64,000 nt of DNA from Agelas oroides (GCA_949130485.1 OX422183.1:21173934-21237933); one strand, 5' to 3'. Counted from the stretch's first letter, positions 1 to 11,151 are shown. A program made the numbers and translations. Notes: generated from the letters alone by a model not told the origin.

Positions 1-732
1 TAGGTTAGAATGACTGGGGTGTCGCTGATCCCTAGGTTAGAACGACTGGGGTGTCGCTGATCCCTAGGTTAGAATGACTGGGGTGTCGCTGATCCCTAGG
101 TTAGAACGACTGGGGTGTCGCTGATCCCTAGGTTAGAATGACTGGGGTGTCGCTGATCCCTAGGTTAGAATGACTGGGGTGTCGCTGATCCCTAGGTTAG
201 AACGACTGGGGTGTGACTGATCCCTAGGTTAGAACGACTGGGGTGTGACTGATCCCTAGGTTAGAACGACTGGGGTGAGACTGATCCCTAGGTTAGAATG
301 ACTGGGGTGTGACTGATCCCTAGGTTAGAATGACTGGGGTGTCACTGATCCCTAGGTTAGAACGACTGGGGTGTCACTGATCCCTAGGTTAGAACGACTG
401 GGGTGTGACTGATCCCTAGGTTAGAATGACTGGGGTGTGACTGATCCCTAGGTTAGAACGACTGGGGTGTGACTGATCCCTAGGTTAGAATGACTGGTGT
501 GTGACTGATCCCTAGGTTAGAATGACTGGGGTGTGACTGATCCCTAGGTTAGAATGACTGGGGTGTGACTGATCCCTAGGTTAGAATGACTGGGGTGTGA
601 CTGATCCCTAGGTTAGAATGACTGGGGTGTGACTGATCCCTAGGTTAGAATGACTGGGGGGTCACTGATCCTTAGGTTAGAATGAATGGGGGTCACTGAT
701 CCTTAGGGTGGAATGACTGGGGGGTCACTGGA
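1..732. repeat. 32-bp satellite array, open at the left edge
   Basis: Twenty exact-length 32-bp units start at 1, 33, 65 and so on to 609, followed by about three degenerate units to roughly 732. Each unit begins TAGGTTAGAA and ends CTGATCCC. Position 11 alternates T/C and the segment before CTGATCCC is GTCG, GTGA or GTCA. The array begins at base 1, so it continues outside the window. No open frame or promoter is apparent. Confidence 0.97.
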
Positions 733-1224
733 AGATTGAGTCACTCACTCCATGACACCGATAATATAAGCAGCACTTTCGTAAAGACTTACGTTCATCC
801 AACTCCTGCGTACGTTCAGGACTGCGTTGCCGCAACACAGTGTTGGCGAACCTTTTGCTAATATAGGGATTTGTGAACTCTGAAATCACTACTGAGTATA
901 CTTCGGATAAGACTCAGACGCTCGTGTATAGGTCTGGCAATACCACGTGACTCCAGCGGTCTGAAAATGTGGTAGCACTTGAGACCCACAACAAGGCCAG
1001 CGCGAGCGGTATGGCTTTGGCCATACCCTTAAATTTTAACTTACCTTAAGAGTCATTTTCGCTAAAATAAGTACTCGCAATTATCATAAATTCCAATAAT
1101 GATATCTTGAACTAATGTTGGTTTCTGTTAAAAAAAAAACGCTAAAATTAATACACGCTAAACGAGCTGTATTCAAAATCTCTAAATTAAGCATGCATAA
1201 TTAAAAGTAACATTAAGGTACATG
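733..1224. other. non-repetitive spacer with a minus-strand ATGAAC/GTAAGT motif
   Basis: AT-rich DNA without a recognisable gene. On the minus strand, 798-787 reads ATGAAC followed by a consensus 5' splice site GTAAGT. The same arrangement recurs at 34120-34109 and 40451-40440. It could be a short first coding exon, but no downstream exon was recognised. Confidence 0.4.
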
Positions 1225-1600
1225 TATGCGTGCGCTTATGATGTAGCCTTCACCGACGTTTCGTTGTAGCTCTGGACGTCAAAAGTATGACGAGGCCTTC
1301 TACGGACTTTATTGAGGCACCGAGCGTTCAAAGTGACGACGACTGAATTGTCGATTTTCCGTACGACATCCAAGCGCGCAAAATGGGGGACGGCTAACGA
1401 GTGCGAAATGATTCATGCCAGCAAATCATGGCAATCTTCCAAAAAGACATGTCTTCCAGGCAACTCGCATCACCATTCAGCGTTGAAAAGTACTTACGTG
1501 AGATGGTCATTTCTGTCAGCTTTGTTTCAAGTGCATGGCTTCACTGGTTGCAGTAAGTAGCTAGGATGTTCTAGTAGCTACCATTTTGGACGATCTAGAG
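1225..1600 (+). repeat. diverged direct duplicate, copy 1
   Basis: This stretch matches 1795-2140 in the same orientation at moderate identity. Shared blocks include ACGAGGCCTTCT, GGCAACTCGCATCAC (GGCAACTTGCATCAC in copy 2) and ATGGCTTCACT near the right end. An open frame crosses it at 1312-1560 but the frame is not conserved in copy 2, so it is treated as non-coding. Confidence 0.6.
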
Positions 1601-1794
1601 CTCAACAGGCAGTATCCACTGAGTGAGTTTCGTCCATAAAACAAACGAAAGCTGTTTGTGTTCACTACGGGCTTCTAGCGCAGTCTGTATGATTACGTCA
1701 TCATGCAGCACTAATTGCTACCACGTGAGTATCGCTAATTACTACCGGTAGCTTCCGGTATTTGAGGGAGAAAAATGGCGTCACTTAATTGTAA

Positions 1795-2140
1795 CTTACG
1801 CATGCGTTATTGAGTGGTCTCTCCCAGCGGTTCGTCGCAGCTTGGGACGTCTAAAGTTTCACGAGGCCTTCTCCGGACCCTTTCAAGGATCCAAAGCGCC
1901 GCGAGGGGATTGAACTTTCTTGATACTCTATACAATATTTGAGCGCGAGACGAGCGCGCAAAAAGGGGCGGGGGTTTAGTGCGCAAGGCAAGAGACCGAT
2001 TCAATTTTTTAGGCAACTTGCATCACATTTTCGCGTTGAGTTTTTGGAAAAATGCTCATGTGAGGCGGTCATTTCTGGCGGCTTGGTTCAATCGCTTCAA
2101 AATTTAATGGCTTCACTAGCTGCAGAAACTATGTAGCTAC
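1795..2140 (+). repeat. diverged direct duplicate, copy 2
   Basis: Partner of 1225-1600. The segment is richer in CpG than its surroundings. Short open frames on both strands (1807-2016 minus, 1939-2136 plus) show no recognisable domain and are not shared with copy 1. Confidence 0.6.
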
Positions 2141-2145
2141 AGATG

Positions 2146-2245
2146 CAGGGCCGTAGCAAGCAATTTCAAGGTGGTGGGGCGAAAGTCTACATACTGCATG
2201 TAGTATCTAGGGGAGTCTGGGGGCAGATCTCCCCGGAAAACTTCG
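2146..2245. mobile_element. hAT-like transposon end fragment
   Basis: It begins CAGGGCCGTAGCAAGCA, which recurs at 63113-63129 and resembles the CAGGGGCGKA-type ends of hAT elements. G-rich sequence with GGGGAGTCTGGGGGC follows, a composition common in such non-autonomous copies. No partner end or 8-bp duplication was located. Confidence 0.4.
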
Positions 2246-2509
2246 TTAGATTAGACGCTAGGAGACCGCATTTTTAGGCCCCACATAGCAAATCTCATAT
2301 CCAATTCGGCTTAGCAAACAGAATTTCAATAGTCGCTACAAGTACTCTCTGTGCGATAGTGATTGCAAATTACACGTAACTTAGTTCACGTAGTAGCTAC
2401 ATTTGGGAGGCTTGCTCCCGCAGAAAAAAAAAATTGCTCTGAGATCGCTTCGTAGCTGTGATCATAGGCAAGCAGGATTCTAATTCACATTGAGTACGTA
2501 CTGAAAGAG

Positions 2510-2603
2510 TAGTCTTGTTCCAGGCTCCCTCCCAGCTTTTCAATCGCTGGCACTACATACTGCAATGGATGGAAAGCTGGACGGGGCCTGGGGAACGAGG
2601 CTA
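2510..2603. mobile_element. palindromic MITE, TAGCCTCGTTCCCAGG family
   Basis: Left end TAGTCTTGTTCCAGGC pairs with right end GCCTGGGGAACGAGGCTA, with inner arms around CCAGCTTTYC. The whole 94 bp is an imperfect hairpin. Flanking 9-mers are not duplicated here. Related copies occur at 26964-27006, 43330-43384, 53886-54480 and 60901-60941. Confidence 0.7.
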
Positions 2604-3439
2604 GTGATGTCAGATTCCGCGAATAAACTTAGCTGCGCACACGTGCCGCAGGCAGTACGGACTTCGTCGCAGTAAGGAATGACCATCGAGTAAACCAAAA
2701 TGGCTGAAAATCCTTACCTTTTTGTCAGTGAAATTTGCACGATGTTGGGCAGCCGTTTTTCGAGACAGCTCGGCTTACTAGTCCTTGTACGTACGACTTC
2801 ACGCGTGTATTCAAAGTGCGCACGTGCACGTTTAGTCTGCGAAAAAGTGACGGGGACCAAAACCCGACCAGCCCGACCGCTTTCTACGGCCATGACTGAT
2901 GGGAGTATATATGGCATTTTGGCTCAAACATGGCAGAACATCTAATTTTAAAACTTTTCCTTGGGGAGCATTGCTCAGACCTACCAAGTCTCACGCCTCC
3001 GGCGTGAGTCTCACGCATTGCAGGTCATTCTCATGCTCTCACGCTCAGATGCGCAAATCTCAATCTTCTTCAAACGCGCGTGCTAGTGCCTACGCTAAAC
3101 CACTACTACTAGTTCTACACTATCGTATAAGTCACTGCATGCAGCACTTGAGCCTTTCTGGTATACTTATTCGTAGTTTCGTCCCCATGCAGACCAAATA
3201 TTTCGTGCGCGCTCTGCGGACTCGTCGGGCACGACGCGCGCTTTGGTCTCGGCATCCGGTTTCGGGGACGAGAGTACTGTTTGAGTTTGCAAATACCCGG
3301 CCGCTTGTGCGCTTGACGCTCGTGGTCTTGCACAGCAAAATGTAAAGATAGAGTGGCCCATTTTTTCGACCCTTAGGTAGTATTCGAGATTATATACATT
3401 TCGTGTGATTCGGTTATTCCAGGCCAGTGTAACCATGCC

Positions 3440-3650
3440 AGTCGCCAGATGCGAATCAAGTTTGCAAGCAGTATTGCCAAGATGCAACGAGAGAGCTTCC
3501 TAGCAACTGGAAGTTATAATGCATAGAAAATCTGTCACGCTTAGCTGATCGTCTAATTTTGCTGAATCTCATAACTGTTATAAGGTTTGCGAACTTAGTG
3601 AGCAGTATTGCCAGGATGCAACGAGAGGGCTTCCTGGCCACAGGAAAACT
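3440..3650 (+). repeat. two-copy tandem repeat, about 137-bp period
   Basis: GCAGTATTGCCARGATGCA followed by ACGAGAGRGCTTCCT occurs at about 3466 and again at about 3602. Preceding sequence is also related (GTTTGCAAG, GTTTGCGAAC). No coding signal. The surrounding 2604-3440 and 3650-4370 hold no recognisable gene; 2955-3000 and 3765-3805 share a TGGGGGAGCATGCTC block also seen inside the hAT-like element at 37.5 kb. Confidence 0.6.
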
Positions 3651-4369
3651 AGAAATTTTTCCGCGCTTCGAGCAGATATTTATCTTCGTTAGGTAAAGAA
3701 TGTGGATTGGGTACAGTGATAGTAGTCTCCAGAAGCATGTTCATGCAAAGGTCTAAATTTTAAACCTTTTCTGGGGGAGCATGCTCCAAGACCCTCCTAC
3801 AATGCAGTCCACTACGCGCACAGCTAAGACCCCACTATCACTGAGATAGCTGGGCTAGTCTCATAAGCATACAAGCTGTGCCCCACTGACTCAGTTAATC
3901 CACTTCATTTTTAAAGTTTATAAAATTTGTTTGATGTGTATAGTAGCTCAATAGAAGCACTTGTCAAAATAATACATGCTGGAGAGTAGGGTAAGCATGT
4001 TCGTATCTCAATGTGATATGATTCAATGGCCAGAAAGTTATCCCCAGGCTCCTGAGCATTTTAATGCTTGCATTACAGAAAAGTGGAGAGAACCTGGTGC
4101 ATTATTTGACGTATGTGATGTCAGGATCGAAAGGATGGTAGAAAGGGTTTAACTGTGCATGATCATACCTGAGTTCAGAACAGCAAGATCGAGGAGCCAG
4201 GCACCTTATAGTTGAACTTACCACATGTATCTAGCTAGTCAGACCAGTAACTATACCTGAACATGGATGTATTTGCTTGAACAATTTGCTGAAAATTTGG
4301 CAGTTTGTCAGTTTGTCAATTATATCATGGTTTCACGGCATAAGCTGTCACTGTCCCTATTTACCTAAT

Positions 4370-4685
4370 CATTGGACTCACATGACTTCCATCCAATCAA
4401 ATGTCGTAAATTTGGTTAGAGTAACTGCCTTATTATAAGCTGCATGCTAGTGAATGTACATACATGAGTGCACAAGCTACATGGACAGATGTGTATACAA
4501 TGAGTTCATGGTGTCTACGCAGTGAGCTCAAAGCACCCACTGGCTATAGCAAGTATCTAAAAGAGGACCAAAGTACTGACAAAGCATGCACTAAAAAATT
4601 TGCTGTGCCACGGAGAACGCTTGTATAAAATACTATACTGGTTAGTAGTCACCAGGCTATTACCCTTAGTCCTGAATGTAGCCAT
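4370..4685 (+). repeat. dispersed repeat, copy related to 9945-10255
   Basis: Collinear blocks shared with 9945-10255 include TCACATGAYTTCCAYCCAAT, TTATAAGCTGCA, TCATGGTGT, CTGGCTATAGCAAG and ATACTGGTTAGT. It is a dispersed non-coding repeat. The remainder to 5510 has only GGGAA-rich low-complexity DNA at 4740-4785. Confidence 0.65.
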
Positions 4686-5510
4686 GTAAAAACTATGCTT
4701 GGTCAGTGAGAGGCTTTAGAATAAACTATAGGAACTGGAAATGCAGGGAATGGGGAAACGGGATGAGAATGGGAAACGGGATTTATACAAAAAGTTACAG
4801 TGGCATAGAGGGGACAGTTTGGGGTTCACAGAGATCCTACTTACTCATTACCAGGGATTACTCAGGGCTCACGGCGATCTTGTTTACGAACTAAGAAGCG
4901 CAACAATTGACTGAGGTGCCTTCAAGTTTCATCTACCTTTTGGTCCTGTGACCCAGCAGTCCACATTCTCTGGGGTTCTCTGGGATCATGCAGCTAATAG
5001 GAATGGGTACATATCAGTGAACTATGCCATAATTTTATGACATGCCCACTTTAGCTAAACTGATGCTGTAATCATTCATCATTGGCCCTATGACTCTTGC
5101 TAATTCAAGCCCTACAAATACTAGAGGGACACTTCCTGTGAAGTTTGGCATGTCCCTAGCTTTTACTGTGAGAGATATTGTGAATGGGAAGATATACCGT
5201 TGCAAAGGCCTCTTAGTTGTTGTGAGTATGGTGAATCTCTTCCTGCTCCCAAAGCAGTGTACATCATTTAGCATGCTCACCACTGCCCTGGGAGCTGGAA
5301 GAGATTCACCATACTCACTCACAAGCCAGACCAATGCAACCAACCCCAGCGCAGATCGCTTTCAGTATCACTCACAGGGAAGGAAGGGTCGACGCTCAGT
5401 AGGTTTTGTGTGCAAGTTGAATGCATTAAAGGCTGGAAGTCACGAGAAAAATGTTTGATTTGGGGCGAGTGTGAGCAAGCCCCACACTTGTGGTGAACAC
5501 GGAAATTTGT

Positions 5511-6185
5511 CTATTTGTTTTCCAAGCCTAACTGCACCCCAAAATGGAAAGAAACATCATGTTGCAACAGAGTATAGTCGTGTGGAGAGTGGACAGCCCA
5601 ATACAAGAGGATGTCGTCCACATATAAGACGAGTTTGGATCCATTAGAATTTCCTGCATCACAGATGTCATTGATGTATGCAAGGAACAATAGGGGACCC
5701 AAGACAGAACCTTGTGCAACTCCGGACAGTACTGGTAGTGGCTGAGATGAGGCTCCATTCAGTACCACAGACTGCATCTATGAATATGGTAATTTTTAAT
5801 CCAGTTAATAAGGTAAGCATTCAAACCAATTAATTGCTTCAAGTTTAGCATGTAATAAATTGTCGATGTGGCACTGAGTCGAAAGCTTTAGTCAGGTCAA
5901 AAAATAAGCACCTATTTCCTTGCTTTCTTCCAAAGGAGTAAACCAGTCATGGGTTGCAGAGAGAATAGCACTTGTGGTCGATTTCCCAGGTAGGAAACCC
6001 CATTGATTCTGCATTGGTGGATAAGTACATTCCAGGTGGTCAGTAACTCTATCGTGTATGATTCTTTTGTTAATAATAATGAAAGTGCTCTGTAGTTGCA
6101 TGGTTGATCACTAATTGACCATTTGGGAATTGGCACAATGTTTGATGCCTTCCAAGCCGAGGGTAGTTTTAGAATGTTTGTTGTT
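5511..6185 (-). pseudogene. degenerate LINE (CR1/L2-like) reverse transcriptase
   Basis: The minus strand encodes a broken reverse transcriptase of a non-LTR retrotransposon. In order from 6185 downwards come a VPIPK...CNYRALSLL block, QWGFLPGKSTTSAILSATHDW, the A motif FFDLTKAFDS (about 5900-5870), the B motif PVLSGVAQGSVLGPLLFLAY and the catalytic C motif LYVDDILLY (about 5640). Frameshifts separate the first, second and third parts, and a stop lies between motifs A and B, so it cannot give an active enzyme. The endonuclease domain and 3' end are absent. The motif set matches CR1/L2-type elements common in invertebrates; clade is inferred from memory of such motifs. Confidence 0.9.
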
Positions 6186-6975
6186 TTAGATTTAGAACCT
6201 CTCCATCTGAGTCAATCCAAGAATTCTAACACTCATTTTGATTACTGATATTTGCCCATAGATTGTCCTTTGATCTCAGAAGTATTACAATATTTTTTGA
6301 ATATTGTAAGTATTGCGCACCCACACATGCATGTTACTCCAACAGCATCCAGTCTCAAAAACAGCCTGTTTAGCAAACGTCTCTGCTTTTACAAGTAAGC
6401 ACACACTTTCTGGTGTTTTCAGGTTTCCTAGTTCCACTCTTCTGAGTATAAGCAGTCTAGCTTGAACCCTTTTTCATTGCAGTGAAAATGGATTCAAGAC
6501 TGTTCATTTATTAATAAACTCAGCATTAACTGATGGTACAGTGTTCAGTTGAGTAGAAGCATATTGCTAGCTGTTTTGAAACTGACAATCCACTAGCAGC
6601 CTGAGATAGATTTCTCTAACCATATATATATGCCTGTGTAGGATGTCTGTTAGAGTTAGGGCTGGGGGTTGGGGGCTGGGTTGAGGGATTTTCACTTGCC
6701 ACTGGAGGACTCTTCCCTTTGCTTGTTTGGTTTCAGTTTCTCAATCTTCTGTAAATATGGAAAACACAACATTCAAAACCACAAAATGAACCAACTGGAA
6801 CACACAGACATGAGTGCTGGCCTCAAATTCAGGAATATTCCTATAGTACTTTACTCTTTTGTAAGGGTAAAGAGTTCATATATCCAGAAGTGTGCTATAT
6901 GCAACTCATTGAAAATACATGTAGTCTTGTTTACACAAAGAAGCTAAGCTGGTTTACACAACAATATTACTGTTT
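6186..6975. other. no recognisable gene
   Basis: AT-rich DNA without motifs or splice-bounded frames that I recognise. A 92-codon open frame at 6669-6947 has no domain-like composition and no repeat partner. Confidence 0.5.
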
Positions 6976-7130
6976 ATAACCTGTTACCTAGGCAACATAT
7001 ACTCTTCTACAGAGATGTTGCCTAGGTAACAGGTGTTATATCCCTCCCTGGGGGTGTGGTCCTGGACATTGATGTCGGGCTACACCCGACACAAATGTGT
7101 AAAACAACCACTCCCCAGGGAGGGATATAA
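6976..7130. repeat. two abutting hairpins sharing a boundary
   Basis: Hairpin 1 (6976-7039) has arms ATAACCTGTTACCTAGGCAA and its complement ending GTAACAGGTGTTAT. Hairpin 2 (7036-7130) has arms TTATATCCCTCCCTGGGG and CCCCAGGGAGGGATATAA, with an inner 7-bp stem TGTCGGG/CCCGACA at 7073-7091. The two overlap by the shared TTAT at 7036-7039. The structure is typical of short fold-back elements. 7131-7379 contains nothing recognised. Confidence 0.8.
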
Positions 7131-7379
7131 CTGTTAGACACTCCTAATAAGATGTATTCCCAGCTGTTTAATATCTATGGCTTCAAAGGTCAAAGGGCAT
7201 ACAACCTTGTACATATGTTGAAGGGCTTCAGCAGAAACCATAAATATTATGAAAAGCAGAACCACACAAAAGTTCTGATGTGGGGGAACAATTGTCTCGC
7301 TGCAATAACAACTTGTAGCTATGCGTGTGAGTGTTATTGCTATTGCATGTATCCCCATTCACCCAGGATCATGTGACTA

Positions 7380-7760
7380 CTAGTTTGTGATATGAGCCAT
7401 TCTCTCGGGGTTCATGACCTTGACCACACCCACTCATTGGTGAGCTTTCAATGGTCAGGGAACTCTGACCAGTAAATGCTCCTTCTGACTGAAAACTGGC
7501 TACAGTACCTGAAACGGTGCCCCTATAAGGGGAGGAGTGATTTCTATACCAGTCTGTGCTAACAAGGTGAGAAATGGTCCAGCCAGTGCCGACCAAGGCC
7601 ATTCTACATCCAGCCAACGCGACACCCATGCATATAGCATCCTGTGCTTAAACCCGCCCACCTCCCCCTACCCCAACTATTTTTTGTTAGCACAAAACCT
7701 ATCTTCAAAACAGATTGCACCAAATGATAACATGCAGCCTGATGGCTTCATCAGTGGTTA
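7380..7760 (+). mobile_element. dispersed repeat, four-copy family, copy 1
   Basis: This segment matches 36660-36960 in the same orientation and 22920-23330 and 56950-57290 inverted. Shared blocks include GACCACACCCACTCATT, CAATGGTCAG, GAGAAATGGTCCAGCC/GAGAATTGGCCCACC and a CCCCCTACCCC-type run. Short frames on either strand are not conserved among copies. 7761-8251 has no recognisable gene. Confidence 0.7.
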
Positions 7761-8251
7761 AATGGACATCCAAAACTGATAAAACTGGCAAGTTTGTGTA
7801 GTAGACTGATGCAATATATATATGCAGGAATACAGGATCTTTTCTCGGATGCCGGCCTGGGAATGAGTCACCCTTACTATTCTACTGTCAGTATACCATC
7901 ATACTTCCCATCTTTGTCTTTGATATTGATGTCAGCTCGTTTTTCAACAAGGAATTTTACTGTGTATATATAGTCATGGTTTTTTCTAGCTTCAAGATGC
8001 AGGGGAGTTCAATAATAGAGAATAGTAGTTATAGCTTAAGTTGGTGTATAGCTACTGATTTCAGTTGAAACTACGTATATGTACGACTCATCCCACTCAA
8101 TTGAAGGTACTACCTGAAGCTAATGAGCTTAAAGTCCAGTACATGTCATTTCTTTTCAGGCTTGAGGGTAATGACTAAGTTACAAACCAACAATTTGGGA
8201 ATCACTTTGAATATATGGATAGGGTACCCTCTCTCATATAGTATGGTAATT

Positions 8252-8909
8252 AGGGGTCCCGACAAAAAATCCAAGAACAAATGAACTTGACTCAAGTATG
8301 CTAAATCCAAGAACCAAGTGACCTTGCTTATAAACTACAGTTACAATAGTTTCTATGACTTTCATACTTCCGAAAATATATAAAGCAAACAGAGGGTTAT
8401 GTGCCAAAATATGGCCATTATGGAATTTTTGATTTTATATGGGGGATTATATATGAACATACCTTTAACAGATATCCACGCGAGTGGTCCAGCTATTTTG
8501 ATACTCTACCAATGGTAAATAATCAGTTGTACTGGTGCTTACGAAATTTACTTGTCAAAAGTCACTTGAAACTATCAATTATTCTTCTATGGGAGAAATG
8601 TATTGCAACATAAAATAACAGCTAATATAGTCTCTTGACAGCTATAAACTTGAGTGGTCCAGACATTTTTGCACAAGATACATCAAGTGAAATCCATCAG
8701 TACTACTAGTTTCATACATCAAAAATCACTTGAACTGAATTGCGCCCAATTTTTGGCACCTAACCCTTTCAAGTCCAAGACAAATTAACTGAAAATAGCT
8801 TTGCAGCACCAACTTTATAGTCCTGTTTTTATATATCTCAGATAGATACTTAGTTCTAGTACAACAGATTTGAAATCAGAGCACCTTCGATTTTTTCGTT
8901 GGGAGCCCT
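8252..8909. mobile_element. non-autonomous DNA transposon with 9-bp target duplication
   Basis: The element has imperfect terminal inverted repeats: AGGGGTCCCGACAAAAAATC at the left and the complement of AGGGCTCCCAACGAAAAAAT at the right. It is flanked by an exact 9-bp direct repeat ATGGTAATT at 8243-8251 and 8910-8918. Nine-base duplications are typical of Mutator-like elements. Inside are two related modules starting GAGTGGTCCAG (about 8483 and 8652). A 70-codon frame at 8401-8613 has no domain. 8919-9271 is downstream non-coding DNA. Confidence 0.85.
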
Positions 8910-9271
8910 ATGGTAATTCATACGTTATTCTAAAAGAATTCTTAATTCAGAAGGAATTCTGCCATAGTGTCAGGTGTCTGTGAAAGAGGCTAACTAGACA
9001 GTAAATGCAGCATGCATGGTGTGACAATCTAATGAGTATGTTACATACTGATAGCCAACTTGCACAACCAGATGCACATTATATCACAGTCATAATCAGT
9101 AGAGTGCATGTTCACCATTGACATACCATTGTTTGCAAATGGTGAAGTGAAACTAAACAGTGTTAGAACTGAAAAACTAAGATCATTTTCCTAAGAAAAG
9201 AAAACGTAGAAATGCCTAGATGATTTTATAGAGTGCTCTTGTAGCAGTTGATACTCATACTATAATGGCAA

Positions 9272-9573
9272 TCAATGCTGCACATGCTGGTAGGCTTCAT
9301 TCACTTTTAATTCAATCTTCTGTGCAGGTCCATAGGCTACATTTTCTCTCAGTTCAATTTTCCTCTCCACTCTGGTGGCAGACACATCCTCGTACTCCGG
9401 ACCTGCCTGCTGTTGTTGACAGGTGGAGATCTCAGGCTTGGAACTCTGTGATTGGTACTTGATGATGCAGTGGTACAGGAAAATGCCAGCCAGGACTCCA
9501 ACAGCAAGTGCGGTAGTAACTCCTACTGCAATCCCAATGGCAGCATCTATGCTGATGGTAGTCCGTGCATTAT
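9272..9573 (-). CDS. receptor terminal exon 3: TM helix plus tyrosine-rich tail
   Basis: Terminal exon of the minus-strand receptor. The 3' splice site is TTCCAG at 9579-9574; the exon begins with two bases finishing a codon (phase 1) and encodes 99 residues before the stop at 9272-9274. After NARTTISIDA comes one transmembrane helix (about AAIGIAVGVTTALAVGVLAG and following residues), then a polar tail of about 65 residues. The tail has three tyrosines in short motifs, PEYEDV, NVAYGPA and NEAYQHV; the last two follow the related IELRE and IELKV, so the tail contains an internal repeat. Such tyrosines could bind SH2 or PTB domains when phosphorylated (inference). The start must come from an upstream exon, most plausibly 15813-16112. 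The open frame extends upstream into intron. Confidence 0.75.
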
Positions 9574-9944
9574 CTGGAATGTGAGAGAAAGAAACTAGAC
9601 TTAAGGCTAATGGCATGCTAGCTGATAGTCTCTACTGATTGTGTCATAACCAGCAAGCAATGTGCTCAGTTCAATCTTCATCATTGAAGATAAGCATCTT
9701 GTTCATACCATATTATGCCCTAATAATAAAGGTTTCAGTTCAGAGTAATATATACAATGCAGAGTTTACTATTCCAACTGGGAAGCATACACTCACTCTA
9801 ACTTCTCTGTTGCTAACTGTCTTAGCCATGGAGCATATATATTATGTCAATACTATCAACTAAGCTGGTAATGGTTGTATTTAACTGCTGGACTGGATTG
9901 TGAACTGGATTACTGGACTGCTGGACTTGATTACTGGATAATTT

Positions 9945-10255
9945 TTTTTATATCACATGATTTCCACCCAATCATTGTACTGAATTTGGCTACATTAAAC
10001 CGACTTATGTTGTTATAAGCTGCACTTCATCATCCCACAGCTGTACTAGGATTCATGGTGTATTCACAGTAAGCTTGAAGCACCATCTGGCTATAGCAAG
10101 CAACAAAAAAAAAGCACCAAAAGTGCTGACAAAGGCCATTTCACCCCCAAAAAATTACGTATTGTGCAATGGTTTAGAACACCGGTTTCAGGCTAAGATG
10201 CAATACTGGTTAGTGGTTACCAATTACCCATAGTGTTGTTGAAAGTAGCCGACAA
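9945..10255 (+). repeat. dispersed repeat, copy related to 4370-4685
   Basis: Shares ordered blocks with 4370-4685. It lies in the 3' flank of, or an intron leading to, terminal exon 3. Just upstream at 9893-9935 is a TGGACTGGATT-type minisatellite also present at 23801 and, inverted, at 48183. 10256-10851 has nothing recognised. Confidence 0.65.
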
Positions 10256-10851
10256 AACCAACCCACTTCAGATCACTTTTATATGATACTGGGAATGAGT
10301 GTACTGTGTAACTGATGTACTATGCAGTACTGCAAAAAGTAGCAGGACAAAGATAAACTTGTATTGCTAGATTTATGTGCATAAGTAATTTTGCAATGAT
10401 AGTTAACAAAAATAATCACGAAGAGTATCAATTACAGATCTAACTGGCATAAGCCACAGATATTGCTACAAGCCAATCTGCTCACATCCTCGCTCCAGAT
10501 TGCATCTTGGGGATGAAAGCAGGTACTGTTACAACGTACAAAACTCCCATGCATTTCTTCCACACTATAAAGAAATATACATCTTGGAAGCCCTGGTTCA
10601 AGTAACCAAACACATACCATAAAATGGGATACAGAAGCAAACTTTCAAAACACACATGACAGAGCCTGCAAAGAAAAGCTGACATGAAGATACAAGCCTA
10701 AATGTAAATGCAACTTATATGCTACGAAAATTGGTTGTAACTGTAATCAAGGATATTCTTGGTAACACACACTGGCACAAAACTAACAAACTATAGGTAA
10801 TTTGCTAACACGAGGTTGCTACCTGCATGCATGTGAGGGAGTATAGGTTGC

Positions 10852-11003
10852 CTACAAGCCCGCATTAGCTGGGAAACGCAAAAGCTTACTGCCATCCAGA
10901 GGGTTGGACACCACCACTCCAACAACAATCCAGAGTACAATCCCAATTATGCAGAGAATAGCAGCAATCACAATCAGAACAATTTGCCGCCATTTCATCT
11001 TGC
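10852..11003 (-). CDS. receptor terminal exon 2: TM helix plus short tail
   Basis: The acceptor CCCTTGCAG ends at 11004; the exon starts in phase 1 (xGC AAG ATG) and encodes GKMKWRQ, a long hydrophobic stretch (IVLIVIAAILCIIGIVLWIV and following VGVVV), then SNPLDGSKLLRFPANAGL and a stop: 49 residues plus the split codon. The basic KMKWRQ lies before the helix and the short tail has no tyrosine. It joins in frame to the Sushi-like exon at 15813-16112. Either an alternative last exon or the end of a separate gene copy. Confidence 0.65.
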
Positions 11004-11084
11004 CTGCAAGGGACAAGAATAAAGAAACCTGCATGCTTATTAGGGTTCCAGTTAGCAAATCATGAACAGTTGCAACTGAAAATA

Positions 11085-11130
11085 AACTGAACGCTATACA
11101 AGTTGTATACAAGTTGTATAGCGTTCAGTT
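11085..11130. repeat. short perfect-arm palindrome
   Basis: Arms AACTGAACGCTATACAA and TTGTATAGCGTTCAGTT enclose GTTGTATACAAG-type sequence. It sits in the intron just upstream of terminal exon 2. Confidence 0.85.
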
Positions 11131-11151
11131 AATTTTGCCAGACCACACAAG

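Noticed and set aside
1-732. CRISPR-like regular repeats
   Set aside because: Units are contiguous 32-bp copies without unique spacers, and the DNA is metazoan; it is a satellite.
2899-3345. 148-codon plus-strand frame
   Set aside because: Overlaps several antisense frames, has no domain or splice context, and its start lies in a dispersed repeat block.
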